Assembly (NCBI GenBank): GCA_958354105.1
Contig: CATWVA010000017.1
Coordinates: forward strand, 1-44,521
From: an uncultured Collinsella sp.
GTDB lineage: Bacteria > Actinomycetota > Coriobacteriia > Coriobacteriales > Coriobacteriaceae
Length of the DNA: 44,521 bases
Direction: 5' to 3'
The translations under genes were made by a program, and so were the position numbers. Positions 13,819-22,410 of this stretch are shown here, in pieces (positions within the stretch are counted from its first letter, which is position 1; every line of letters starts with the position of its first letter). A model generated the notes under the pieces. The model did not search any database. It worked only from the letters and a program-made list of their open reading frames with translations, and was not told the DNA's origin.

Positions 13819-15519
13819 TTATTCGCCGGCGGGCGGTTGTGGTGCGGACGAAGACGGGGTCGAGCCCTCGCCACCATCCTGGCGCGGCTTGCGGGAACGG
13901 CGACGGCGACGGCGCTTTTGACCCTGGTCGGCCGAGCCCTCGCCACCGCGATCCTCGCGCGGCTCGCGCTCATCGCGAGCGGCGCCACGCGAAGCCTTGG
14001 CAGCCGCTCCCCCGCCATCCCCGGGACGACGGCGCGTGACCTTGACCTCGCCATCCGAGACCTGATCGGCAACGGAGGGCACTGAGGGCTTCTGTTGCGC
14101 GCCCGAGGAATGGCGACGGCGCGGACGCGGCGCGCGCTCATCCTCGCCACGTGACTTGCCGCCCTTGTCGGCAGGCGCATCGGAGGCCGAGGCGCCCTTG
14201 GAAGCGGCACCAGCCTCGCGAGCAGCTGCGGCGCGGAAGGCATCCTCGCGCTCCTCGCTCGACAGGTGACGGCGGCGACGGCGCGTGGGGTTCATGCCAC
14301 CGCCGCGGTTTTGCTGCTGAGGCTGCTGAGTCTCGCGCTCGCGGGAGGAGTTCTTGCCTGCAGCTGCAGCCTCGCCGACATCGCCCGAGCCCGCGCGCTT
14401 GCGACGACGACGGCCACCGGCGGCCTCCTCGGCCTCAGGCGTTGCGGCATTGCCACGGCCCTTTCCGCGGCCACGACCCTCGCCCTGCCCCTGACCGGCG
14501 CGAGCATCGGATTCAGCATCGCGACGACGGCGCTTGGGCATCGACGTGCCAGCAAGACGGTCGGCGCTCGACAGGCCATCGCCCACGTCGACGCCGTTCT
14601 CGCGATCGAGCTCCATGAGCGCCAGGCGCATCTCGGGCGACTCGATGCGCTCGAGCACGTCGCGCGTCACGCAGTCGGGGCGGCAGTTGCAGCCCTGCTC
14701 GGCGGCCTTCTTTTTGCAGCCCTCCGAGCAGGTCATATCGGCCAGGTTGACCTTAAAGACCTTGCCGTTCTCCAGGCGCAGCACCAGCTGCTCACGCGGC
14801 GTGTCATATTCCTGAATACGCGCCTTGCCGAGCGGCGTATCGATGAGCGTCTTCTTTTTGGGCGCACGGCTCTTAAAGTCCTTGTACGCTTCGAACTCAT
14901 AGCGCAGGCAGCACATCAGGCGGCCGCACACGCCGCTGATCTTGGACGAGTTGAGCGGCAGGTCCTGCTCTTTTGCCATGCGGATCGAGACGGGCTCAAA
15001 CTGTCCGCCAAAGCGCGTACAGCAGAGCTCCTGTCCGCACTGGGCATAGCCGCCCACCAGGCGGGTCTCGTCGCGCACGCCGATCTGGCGCATGTCGACG
15101 CGGATGTGCAGCGTCGAGGACAGATCCTTGACGAGCTGGCGAAAATCGACGCGCTCCTCGGCCGCAAAGTAGAACACGGCCTTCTCGCCGCCAAACAGGT
15201 ACTCGACGCCCACCGGCTTCATCTCGAGGTCGAGCTCTTTGACCAGACGGCGGAAATCGACCATCGCCTCGTCGCCCTGGATGGCCAAGTCGTCGGCAAG
15301 CTGCAGGTCGATGTCGCTCGCAACGCGCAGCACGGGCTTGAGCGGCTGGCCGATCTCGTCCTGCGGCACCTCAAAGGGATCGGCCGTGACCAGGCCGATC
15401 TCGGTTCCGCGCTCGGTGGAGCAAATGGCATAATCGGCCTCGAGGATATCCAGGTCCTGCGGATCGAACCACAGGTCGCGCGAGGCATAGGTAAACTTAA
15501 CGGGTACGACTAACGGCAT
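13819..15519 (-). CDS. ricT: PSP1-domain protein RicT/YaaT with long basic C-terminal extension
   Basis: 566 residues, about twice the length of Bacillus RicT. Residues 1-290 are the PSP1 core with the conserved cysteines CGQELCCTRF (161-167) and CGRLMCCLRYE (198-204), which in Bacillus help hold iron-sulfur clusters in the RicAFT complex that directs RNase Y mRNA maturation. A further cysteine cluster CSEGCKK...GCNCRPDC lies at 264-283. Residues 325-566 are a disordered tail rich in Arg, Gly, Glu and Gln with repeated RRRRR blocks. It overlaps holB by 10 bases, as in the conserved tmk-holB-yaaT order. RicA and RicF are not in the window. Confidence 0.88.
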   Translation of the reverse strand: MPLVVPVKFTYASRDLWFDPQDLDILEADYAICSTERGTEIGLVTADPFEVPQDEIGQPLKPVLRVASDIDLQLADDLAIQGDEAMVDFRRLVKELDLEMKPVGVEYLFGGEKAVFYFAAEERVDFRQLVKDLSSTLHIRVDMRQIGVRDETRLVGGYAQCGQELCCTRFGGQFEPVSIRMAKEQDLPLNSSKISGVCGRLMCCLRYEFEAYKDFKSRAPKKKTLIDTPLGKARIQEYDTPREQLVLRLENGKVFKVNLADMTCSEGCKKKAAEQGCNCRPDCVTRDVLERIESPEMRLALMELDRENGVDVGDGLSSADRLAGTSMPKRRRRDAESDARAGQGQGEGRGRGKGRGNAATPEAEEAAGGRRRRKRAGSGDVGEAAAAGKNSSRERETQQPQQQNRGGGMNPTRRRRRHLSSEEREDAFRAAAAREAGAASKGASASDAPADKGGKSRGEDERAPRPRRRHSSGAQQKPSVPSVADQVSDGEVKVTRRRPGDGGGAAAKASRGAARDEREPREDRGGEGSADQGQKRRRRRRSRKPRQDGGEGSTPSSSAPQPPAGE

Positions 15520-16637
15520 TTCAGTGCCTTCCTGATATCGAACAGCATGACCTCGATGGCCAGCTGGGGAGTAACGTTTCTGGCGATGTTGCGCTCGGCG
15601 GTTGCGACCGCCTCGAGCGCCCGCGTGGCACCCGCAACATTCGTCGCGGCGGCAAGCCGCCCGATCGTGTCGCGCACGTCTTCGTTCACCACGTCGGCCG
15701 CCTCGTCCTGAAGCGTCAGCAGCACGTCGCGCATAAGCGTCCGCGCGCTCGCCAGCGCTTCCATGATACCCGAACGCTCGCGCGCGTTGAGTTCGCGCTT
15801 GTTGCGGTCCTCAAGCTGCTTCAATGCTCCACGCGACAGGTAGTCGGCGTTTTGCTCGAGCACCTTTTCCTGCGTGGACTTGACCTCGGCGAGCGGCGCC
15901 TTAACGGCGACGATGAGTGACTTGGCGCGACTGAGCACGTCGGCCTCGTCGGCGGCGATGAGCGAATCGATGGCACGGACCATCTGGCGGCGAGCATCCT
16001 GGCGCTCGGCGCTCTTGAGGAACTCGATGCCACGCGTGGGGCTTCCCGCTACGGCAACGGCCATGCGACAACGCGCAGGGTCCTGACCGGTGGCGCGACT
16101 CACGGCACGCGCGGCCACGGCGGGCGACACCAGCCGAAACGGCACGCACTGGCAGCGGCTCACGATGGTGGGCAACATCACGTCTGCCGAGGTGCCCAGC
16201 AAGATAAACATAACGCCCTCGGGCGGCTCCTCGAGCGTTTTGAGCAGTGCGTTGGCGGTGTTGGCACGCAGTTGCTCGGCACGGTCGATGATGTAGACCT
16301 TGGCCTTGGCGCGGATGGGCGCCAGCGGCACGTCGTCGAGCAGCTCGCGGGTCTGGGCAATGAGGTAGCCCGTGGCGCTCTCGGGCGTGTAATAGTGAAC
16401 GTCGGGATGCGTATGGCGAGCAACGCGCACGCAGCTGTCGCATGCGCCGCAGCCGTCCTGCTCGCACAGGAAGGCTTGGGCGAGCGCCCACGCGGCGTCG
16501 AGCTTGCCCGCGCCGGGCGCGCCCAAAAACAGGTAGGCGTGCGATGCGCGACCGCTAGCGACGGCATTGGTCAAAAAGTCGCGCACGCGCTCTTGGGTGT
16601 CGAGCTTTGCCAGCAGGCTTGCCTGAGCGGGGGCCAT
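15510..16637 (-). CDS. holB: DNA polymerase III delta' subunit
   Basis: 375-residue clamp-loader subunit. N-terminal AAA+ features: Walker A-like LGAPGAGKLDAAW, a four-cysteine zinc module (CEQDGCGACDSC), VYIIDRAEQLRANTANALLKTLEEPP (Walker B/sensor region) and VSRCQCVPF (SRC-like motif). It lies 1 base after the tmk stop (TAACATG) and overlaps ricT by 10 bases, so the three are translationally coupled. The beta clamp loader opens and loads the sliding clamp at replication forks. Confidence 0.92.
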   Translation of the reverse strand: MAPAQASLLAKLDTQERVRDFLTNAVASGRASHAYLFLGAPGAGKLDAAWALAQAFLCEQDGCGACDSCVRVARHTHPDVHYYTPESATGYLIAQTRELLDDVPLAPIRAKAKVYIIDRAEQLRANTANALLKTLEEPPEGVMFILLGTSADVMLPTIVSRCQCVPFRLVSPAVAARAVSRATGQDPARCRMAVAVAGSPTRGIEFLKSAERQDARRQMVRAIDSLIAADEADVLSRAKSLIVAVKAPLAEVKSTQEKVLEQNADYLSRGALKQLEDRNKRELNARERSGIMEALASARTLMRDVLLTLQDEAADVVNEDVRDTIGRLAAATNVAGATRALEAVATAERNIARNVTPQLAIEVMLFDIRKALKCR

Positions 16638-16638
16638 G

Positions 16639-17322
16639 TTACTCGGCCTCCTTGGTAAGCGCGGCGGCGACGGCTTCCCGCGGAATGTCGAGACCGTACG
16701 CGCGAACCTGCTCGACCGTCTTCTCGAAGACTTCCTCGATGGGCGCGGTGGCGTCGATGAGCTTTACGCGGTTTGGCTCCTCGGCGGCAATGGCGCAAAA
16801 TCCCTGGTAGACACGCTCTTGGAAGGCCATGCCCTTAGCCTCCATGCGATCTGCCGCGCCACGGGCTGCCATGCGTAGCGCCGCCTGCTCGGGCGTGATG
16901 TGATAGACGAGCGTGAGCGCCGGATGCGTCCCCGCAACGGCCAGGTTGTTGGCATCGCGCACTATCTGGCGGTCAAGGCCGTCGGCAAATGCCTGATAGC
17001 AGGTTGTGGAATCGTAGAAGCGGTCGCACAGGACCACCTTGCCGACAGCAAGGGCGGGCGCGATGACCTCGTGCACCAACTGAGCGCGTGCCGCCTCGTA
17101 GAGCAACAACTCGCAGGTGTCGCCCATCGCTGTATTGGCGGGGTCGAGCAGCAGAGCACGGATCTTTTCGCTGATGGCGGTACCGCCCGGCTCGCGCAGG
17201 CTCACAACCTGGTAGCCAGCGAGTTCGAGCGCGCGGGCAAGCAGGCGCGCCTGCGTGGACTTGCCGGCGCCATCGACGCCCTCGAGCGTGATAAAGCTAT
17301 GTTGAGCGGGCTCAAAAGCCAT
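16639..17322 (-). CDS. tmk: Thymidylate kinase
   Basis: 227 residues; phosphorylates dTMP to dTDP for DNA synthesis. It has the P-loop FITLEGVDGAGKSTQ (10-24), REPGGTAISEKIR (substrate block), CDRFYDSTTCYQAF (DR-Y motif) and a LID region RMAARGAADRMEAKG. The C-terminus is slightly longer than in E. coli Tmk. It is first of the tmk-holB-ricT-comF-endonuclease-like run; a possible extended -10 lies at 17359-17367. Confidence 0.94.
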   Translation of the reverse strand: MAFEPAQHSFITLEGVDGAGKSTQARLLARALELAGYQVVSLREPGGTAISEKIRALLLDPANTAMGDTCELLLYEAARAQLVHEVIAPALAVGKVVLCDRFYDSTTCYQAFADGLDRQIVRDANNLAVAGTHPALTLVYHITPEQAALRMAARGAADRMEAKGMAFQERVYQGFCAIAAEEPNRVKLIDATAPIEEVFEKTVEQVRAYGLDIPREAVAAALTKEAE

Positions 17323-17358
17323 GGGCGCGGCCCCTTCCTACAAGGCGCGTAAATGCGA

Positions 17359-17367
17359 GTTATAGCA
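17359..17367 (-). promoter_or_regulatory. Possible extended -10 promoter of the tmk operon
   Basis: Read on the minus strand, TGCTATAAC matches TGn-TATAAT with one change, about 37 bases upstream of the tmk start. No clear -35 is visible. Confidence 0.4.
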
Positions 17368-17431
17368 ACCAAGCCATGATACCCCAGTGCTCGGCGCGTC
17401 CCAAATCCCACCTAGCCAATGGCTACTCAGG

Positions 17432-17488
17432 CGGCAGTTAGGGACGTTCCTAAACTGCCGGCCGAAAAGGAATGTCCCCAACTGCCGG
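17432..17488. repeat. 57-base REP-like repeat, left copy
   Basis: Starts CGGCAGTTAGGGACGTTCC and ends CCAACTGCCGG. It contains an internal hairpin (CGGCAGTT/AACTGCCG) and is itself an imperfect inverted repeat around GAAAAGGAA. It is 54/57 identical by eye to the copy at 18552-18608, in the same orientation on the other side of the zinc-ribbon gene. Confidence 0.85.
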
Positions 17489-17505
17489 CTTTTTGGGGTG
17501 CTGGG

Positions 17506-17511
17506 TATAAT
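17506..17511 (+). promoter_or_regulatory. Possible -10 box of the zinc-ribbon gene
   Basis: TATAAT at 17506-17511 is a perfect -10, 38 bases upstream of the ATG at 17549 and directly after the left repeat. The 17-base-distant hexamer TGCCGG belongs to the repeat and is a poor -35. Confidence 0.5.
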
Positions 17512-17548
17512 CGTCGTATTGCATTGAAATGTGGCGAAAGGAGTGGCA

Positions 17549-18532
17549 ATGTCTCGGTATTGCGCCTCGTGCGGCAAACTTCTTGCAGATGATGCCAAGT
17601 TCTGCACCTCGTGCGGTGCACCCGTTGAGCAAACAACCGCGAGCGATAGCCAGCCTGCTTTTGAGCAGACCGGTTCCCTCGATACGTCGCAAGCCAAGGC
17701 GGACGACCCCCTCGCCTATCGCCCCGACCCCGCCGCAGGCCCCGCGGCCGTCGAGACCACGCAGCGCATACCCGTCGCGAGTGGCTCGCCCCAACAGCAG
17801 CCAGCTCCCGCATACGCGCTCGCTTCACCACAGACCCCCGCTCCCAAAAAGAGCGGCACCGGGCCGCTTATCGCCGTTATCGTTGTGCTGGTGACGATCA
17901 TCATCGCCCTGGTCATCTTCTTTGCGATCAGACCGTTCGACAACGCCGCCACGCAGACGACTGCCGAGGTAGCTAAGCTGCACCATGACGTCGACGACGA
18001 TGACCTAAAGCCTCTCGGCGATCCCAACAGCCTGTACGACGATGATGACGATGACGACGAGGATGGCAGCGAAGCAACGCTCTCCGAGCAGAACCTCTAC
18101 CGCCGACTGAGCGAATACTACGACCTGCTCGAAGACCTCGACAACTACGTCCGTGGCTGCGCACAGAACTTCAACGGCAGCTATCTGGAAGAAGATCGCA
18201 CCACCCGTCAAAATCTCGCCGACGTCGCCGAGCGCACGGAAGACACCATCGAGCAGTACTACGATATCGTCGAGGACCTGGACGTCCCGACGAGCTCCAA
18301 GAACTACAGCTCTTGGAAGGACATCGTTGCCCTGTACGACGACCTAGATCACCGCATCGACGCAATCTGTGATGCCTGGGAGATCAGCCTGAAATACGCC
18401 AATCCTGCGGACCACAAGAATGAGATCGTGGCGCCGCTGTCGCGCGACAACATGGCGGGCACCAATGACAATAAGTACCGCCTAGACTTTGAGGAGCGCT
18501 ATCCCGGCGCCAAACCTGTCGAGGTGAACTAG
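17549..18532 (+). CDS. Zinc-ribbon domain membrane protein with acidic extracellular part
   Basis: 327 residues from ATG 17549 (AAGGAG upstream). The N-terminal zinc ribbon is MSRYCASCGKLLADDAKFCTSCG (four Cys). A Pro/Ala/Gln-rich linker and one membrane helix (about 113-136, GPLIAVIVVLVTIIIALVIFFAI) follow. The outside part has an aspartate run (LYDDDDDDDEDG) and helical, Tyr/Asp-rich sequence without a known domain. This architecture is common in Coriobacteria and Clostridia, function unknown. It is alone on the plus strand between tmk and topA and bracketed by two 57-base direct repeats, suggesting an inserted cassette. Confidence 0.8.
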   Translation: MSRYCASCGKLLADDAKFCTSCGAPVEQTTASDSQPAFEQTGSLDTSQAKADDPLAYRPDPAAGPAAVETTQRIPVASGSPQQQPAPAYALASPQTPAPKKSGTGPLIAVIVVLVTIIIALVIFFAIRPFDNAATQTTAEVAKLHHDVDDDDLKPLGDPNSLYDDDDDDDEDGSEATLSEQNLYRRLSEYYDLLEDLDNYVRGCAQNFNGSYLEEDRTTRQNLADVAERTEDTIEQYYDIVEDLDVPTSSKNYSSWKDIVALYDDLDHRIDAICDAWEISLKYANPADHKNEIVAPLSRDNMAGTNDNKYRLDFEERYPGAKPVEVN

Positions 18533-18551
18533 CACTTTGTCGTTCCCGAGC

Positions 18552-18608
18552 CGGCAGTTAGGGACGTTCCTAAACTGCCGGCAGAAAAGGAACGTCCCTA
18601 ACTGCCGG
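18552..18608. repeat. 57-base REP-like repeat, right copy
   Basis: Same sequence and orientation as 17432-17488 with three differences; here the second half (GGAACGTCCCTAACTGCC) is closer to a perfect inverted complement of the first. It starts 19 bases after the zinc-ribbon gene stop and is followed by a strong terminator. Confidence 0.85.
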
Positions 18609-18612
18609 TCAA

Positions 18613-18650
18613 AAAAATGAGCGAGGATCGCGGGGTCCTCGCTCATTTTT
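18613..18650. terminator. Bidirectional intrinsic terminator
   Basis: ATGAGCGAGGA (18617-18627) pairs with TCCTCGCTCAT (18636-18646), flanked by an A-run and a T-run that extend the stem. It separates the convergent zinc-ribbon and topoisomerase genes. Confidence 0.9.
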
Positions 18651-18677
18651 GTTTTGGTCAATGTTTCGGCTGCGCTG

Positions 18678-21254
18678 TTACTTGTCGGCGGCTGCTTTCT
18701 TGGCAGTCGACTTCTTCGCGGTCGTCTTCTTGGCGGCAGTGGCTTTCTTAGCCGTCGTCTTCTTGGCCGTGCTCGCCTTGGTCGTGGTCTTGCGGCCGCG
18801 GGCGGGCTTCTTCTCCTTGGTCGGGCAGTCCATGTTCACGCAGATGCGCCACGGGCCGCGCGCCGTGTTGACCACCACGATGGGGGCACCGCACTCGGGG
18901 CAGGTCTCACCCGTCGCCTCGAGCTTACCGCGCGCCGGCAGAGGATAGCTCACGCCGCAGTCATCGTAGTTGGTGCAGCGGATAAAGCGCTTGCCGCTCT
19001 TCTCGCTCTTGTGCGCGATCAGGTCGCCATGGCGTCCGGCCTCGGCGCACACCTTGCACTCGCCCACCTTAAGGTCGGGCTCGTAGTTGGTGGGGCACGT
19101 TGGGTTCACGCAGATCTCGAAGGCCTTTTGACGGAACGGCTGGCATTTAATGCGCGGCGCGCCGCACTCGGGGCACACGGCCGCCTCGCCCTCGAGCGGG
19201 CTTACCTTGACGCCGCTCGGCACCGGATAGGTCACGTCGCAGTCGGGCCAGCCCATGCAGCCGATAAAGCTGCCACGGGTCTTGGCGCTCGTCTTCATAA
19301 CCAGATCCTTGCCGCACTTGGGGCAGGCACCCACACGCGCATCGGCCGTGACGGCGTCGCTGATAGCGTCGCCCAGCTCCTGCGTGTGCTTGAGCAGCTC
19401 GTCGAGCACGCCAGCCAGCAGCGCGCGCGAGTGCGTCACGACATGCTCTTCGGTATCCTCGCCGCGCTCGACGCGAGTCATATCGCCATCAAGCTCGCTG
19501 GTCATATCGGGGCTCGTGATGCGCGGGGCAAATTGCGTCAGCGCGTCGATGATGGCGATGCCCAGCTGGCTCGGCTCAACGGGATCATTTTTGAGATAGC
19601 GCACGGCATACAGGCGCTCGATGATGCTCGCACGCGTGGACTTGGTACCCAGGCCGCGCTTTTCCATCTCCTGCACGAGCTTGCCCTGGCTGTAGCGCGC
19701 GGGCGGCTCGGTCTGCTTGGCCTCGAGCTTAATGTCGAACACGTCGACCGTATCGCCCTGCTCAAGCGGCGGCATCTGCTCGTCGCGCTTGAGTCCATAC
19801 GGATACGCTTCGCGGAAACCGGGGGTCACGAGCACATCGCCCGAAGCCACGAACGGCTCGCCGTTCACATCGAGCTCGAGCTTGGTGTTCTCGATGGTCG
19901 CAGGACCCATAAGCGTCGCCAAGAAGCGGCGGGCGATGAGGTCGTAGAGCTTGCGCTGGCCGCCATCGAGCGTGGATGGATCGCCCTCGCCCGTGGGGTA
20001 GATAGGCGGGTGGTCGGTGGTCTCGACCTTGCCGCGCGTGGGCTTCATGGGACCGGCGAGCACCTTTTTGCACACGGGCGCCAGCGCCGGGTTGATCTTT
20101 GCCAGATCGCTCACCACGGCGCCCAGATCGAGCGTCGCGGGGTACACGGTGTTGTCGACACGCGGATAGCTGATAAGACCCGCCATGTAGAGAGACTCGG
20201 CGATGCGCATCGTACGCGCAGGCGAGATGCCCTCGGCCGCGGCGGCGGCCTGCAGCGAGGTCGTCGCAAACGGCGTGGGCGGCTGCTGCTTGCGCGAGCG
20301 CTTGGTCACCGCGGCGACAGTTGCCGTCTTGGCACCGTCGACATGACCATACGCCGTCTCGGCAGCATCCTTGTCGGTAAAACGCGCTGTCTTGTGCGCG
20401 ATCTTAAAGCGATCATCCTCGGCAGCACCCTGAGCGGCACCCATACCGCGAATCTGCCAATAGTCCTCGGGCACAAACGCCATGCGCTCGCGCTCGCGCT
20501 CGACCACCAGGGCGAGTGTCGGCGTCTGCACGCGGCCGGCAGAGCGCACGTTACCAAAGCCGCCAAACTTGGCGAGCGTCAGATAGCGCGTGAGTACCGC
20601 GCCCCAAATGAGGTCGATGTGCTGGCGACTCTCGCCGGCGTCGGCCAGATTCTGGTCGAGCGAGACGAGATTATCGAAGGCCTGCGTGATCTCGGCCTTG
20701 GTAAACGAAGAGTATTGGGCGCGGGCAACCGGCAAGTCGGGCGCCACCTCACGCACCTTGTTGAGGGCGTCCGAACCGATCAGCTCGCCCTCGCGATCGA
20801 AGTCCGTGGCGATGATGACGCTGTCGGACTTCTTGGCAAGGTTCTTGAGCGAGCGGATGAGCTCCTTCTCGGCCGGCAGCTTAATGACGGGCGCCCAGGT
20901 GAGGTAAGGCAGGCTCTCGAGCTTCCAGCCCTTGATGGAGATACCATCAGCAAGAAACGGCTTGCGCTTGGTGTCGTAGGGCGGACGTGCCAGGCCATCG
21001 GGCATATCGGCCGGCAGCATCTCGCCGTCCTCGGTGACCGAATACCAGCCCAGCTTTTTATCGAACAGCACGCTGTCGCAAAAATCGGGCGCAAGGATGT
21101 GACCGGCAAGGCCGATCGTCACGCACTCCTCGCCCTTCCACTCAAAACGGTAGATGGCGGTGTTGTACACCTTGTCCTTTTTGGGCTTGCCCGTGGACAG
21201 ACGCTCGGCAATCTGACGCGCGGCGTCGTTTTTCTCGGCGATGATGAGCTTCAA
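18678..21254 (-). CDS. topA: Type IA DNA topoisomerase, archaeal-like topoisomerase I
   Basis: 858 residues; relaxes negative supercoils by single-strand passage. TTG start at 21254 behind AGGAG. The TOPRIM domain has the acidic triad IATDFDREGELIG (Asp151, Asp153, Glu155), the cap is GRVQTPTLALV, and the catalytic tyrosine is Tyr363 in GLISYPRVDNTVYP. ATDFDREGELIG and ISYPR(V/T)DNTVYP are typical of archaeal topoisomerase I rather than E. coli-type TopA. Four zinc-ribbon-like units follow (CPKCG, CPECG, CKVC, CPECG with partner Cys pairs), then a Lys/Ala/Thr tail of about 45 residues resembling histone H1. Which topoisomerase is the main cellular enzyme cannot be told here. Confidence 0.87.
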   Translation of the reverse strand: MKLIIAEKNDAARQIAERLSTGKPKKDKVYNTAIYRFEWKGEECVTIGLAGHILAPDFCDSVLFDKKLGWYSVTEDGEMLPADMPDGLARPPYDTKRKPFLADGISIKGWKLESLPYLTWAPVIKLPAEKELIRSLKNLAKKSDSVIIATDFDREGELIGSDALNKVREVAPDLPVARAQYSSFTKAEITQAFDNLVSLDQNLADAGESRQHIDLIWGAVLTRYLTLAKFGGFGNVRSAGRVQTPTLALVVERERERMAFVPEDYWQIRGMGAAQGAAEDDRFKIAHKTARFTDKDAAETAYGHVDGAKTATVAAVTKRSRKQQPPTPFATTSLQAAAAAEGISPARTMRIAESLYMAGLISYPRVDNTVYPATLDLGAVVSDLAKINPALAPVCKKVLAGPMKPTRGKVETTDHPPIYPTGEGDPSTLDGGQRKLYDLIARRFLATLMGPATIENTKLELDVNGEPFVASGDVLVTPGFREAYPYGLKRDEQMPPLEQGDTVDVFDIKLEAKQTEPPARYSQGKLVQEMEKRGLGTKSTRASIIERLYAVRYLKNDPVEPSQLGIAIIDALTQFAPRITSPDMTSELDGDMTRVERGEDTEEHVVTHSRALLAGVLDELLKHTQELGDAISDAVTADARVGACPKCGKDLVMKTSAKTRGSFIGCMGWPDCDVTYPVPSGVKVSPLEGEAAVCPECGAPRIKCQPFRQKAFEICVNPTCPTNYEPDLKVGECKVCAEAGRHGDLIAHKSEKSGKRFIRCTNYDDCGVSYPLPARGKLEATGETCPECGAPIVVVNTARGPWRICVNMDCPTKEKKPARGRKTTTKASTAKKTTAKKATAAKKTTAKKSTAKKAAADK

Positions 21255-21308
21255 AAGAGGCTCCTATCTCGTATCTCTGCGGCTACGCCCGCCCGTATGG
21301 CGGCCGAC

Positions 21309-21992
21309 TTACGCCCTTGCTTGCTCAATCTGCCCGATGAGCCAATCGCACCAGGCATCCATGCCCTCGCCCTTGCGCGCGCTCACGGCAAACCGCGGCG
21401 CCTGCGGATTGAGGTCATCGAGTGTCTTAGTATACCTATCCATGTCAAAATCGAAAGCCGGGGCCACGTCGACCTTGTTGAGCAGCTGCGCGCCGGCGTG
21501 CTGGAAGATGCCCGGATACTTGATGGGCTTGTCGTCGCCCTCGGGCACCGAGAGAATCATGATGGACAGGTTCTCGCCCAGGTCAAAGTCGACCGGGCAG
21601 ACCAGGTTACCCACGTTTTCGATAAAGATGACGTCGATGTTCTCCAGACCCACAGCCTGGTCGAAGGCATCGACAGCCTCCATGATCATGTTGCCCTCGA
21701 GGTGGCACAGACCGCCCGTGTTAATCTGGATGGCGGGCATGCCGGCTTCCTTCATGGTAATGGCGTCGACATCCGAAGCGATATCGCCCTCGATGACGGC
21801 ACAGCGCAGGCCGGCTTTGTCACGCAGGCGCTCGTTGGTGCCCAGAATCGTGGTGGTCTTACCCGAGCCGGGGCTCGACAGCACATTGATCACGTAGGTG
21901 TTCGTCTGCTCAAATCGATGACGCAGCTGATCTGCCAGGCGCTCGTTGCGCGACAGAATCGGCGAAGCAATATCAATCGTTTTCTCGGCCAT
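21309..21992 (-). CDS. hypB: Hydrogenase nickel-incorporation GTPase HypB
   Basis: 227 residues. P-loop INVLSSPGSGKTTT (35-48), EGDIASDVDA switch region, the metal-site motif GGLCHLEG (Cys96-His97), NVGNLVCPVDFDLGE and the specificity motif LLNKVDVAP. HypB uses GTP hydrolysis to help insert nickel into [NiFe]-hydrogenase with HypA. This HypB lacks both the His-rich nickel-storage stretch and the N-terminal CxxCGC motif found in some others. It follows hypA by 55 bases and is the last gene of the tat-hyp operon. No hydrogenase structural genes are in the window. Confidence 0.93.
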   Translation of the reverse strand: MAEKTIDIASPILSRNERLADQLRHRFEQTNTYVINVLSSPGSGKTTTILGTNERLRDKAGLRCAVIEGDIASDVDAITMKEAGMPAIQINTGGLCHLEGNMIMEAVDAFDQAVGLENIDVIFIENVGNLVCPVDFDLGENLSIMILSVPEGDDKPIKYPGIFQHAGAQLLNKVDVAPAFDFDMDRYTKTLDDLNPQAPRFAVSARKGEGMDAWCDWLIGQIEQARA

Positions 21993-22047
21993 ACTTAGCG
22001 CTCCTTACTTTGGCCCCTTTATACCCCATCGCTAGATGGCTAGCGGG

Positions 22048-22404
22048 CTAATCGTCGGGGGTTTCGATTTCGATACTTGCGATATCGAGCTCGCGGCCGT
22101 GCAGCAGGCGCACGTTGGCGCCGCCACACTGGGGGCAGCGACAATGGAAACGGTCGTGCTCAAAGACCTCGCCGCAGTCCAGGCACTCGCTTTGTGGATG
22201 GACCTCCTCCACGGCAAGCTCGCAGCCGCGCGTGAGCGGGTCCTCGTCGCGAAACGTCTCCCACGCAAAGTCGAGCGCCTCGCGCACGACCTCGGTCATA
22301 TCCCCGATACGAAGCGTTACCAAAACGGCGCGCGAGGCCCCCGCCCCACGCGCCGCGCGAATCACTGTATCGAGCATGCCGTTGACAATGCCAACCTCGT
22401 GCAT
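22048..22404 (-). CDS. hypA: Hydrogenase nickel-incorporation metallochaperone HypA
   Basis: 118 residues. It begins MHEVGI, with the conserved nickel-binding His2, and has the structural zinc site CLDC (74-77) and CPQC (90-93), plus one extra Cys at 88. It delivers nickel to the hydrogenase precursor with HypB. It lies 6 bases after the tatC stop with GAGGAGTAA as a shared ribosome site, so it is translationally coupled to the Tat genes. Confidence 0.93.
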   Translation of the reverse strand: MHEVGIVNGMLDTVIRAARGAGASRAVLVTLRIGDMTEVVREALDFAWETFRDEDPLTRGCELAVEEVHPQSECLDCGEVFEHDRFHCRCPQCGGANVRLLHGRELDIASIEIETPDD

Positions 22405-22410
22405 ACCGAT

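Noticed and set aside
14266..15513. A 415-codon plus-strand frame opposite ricT
   Set aside because: The PSP1 cysteine motifs on the minus strand prove the real frame.
17432..18608. Repeats taken as a CRISPR array
   Set aside because: Only two copies, about 1.1 kb apart with a gene between; no regular spacers and no cas genes.
18654..21998. An 1114-codon open frame on the plus strand opposite topA and hypB
   Set aside because: It runs across two real minus-strand genes and a gap, has no recognisable domain and is explained by GC-rich third positions of the real genes.
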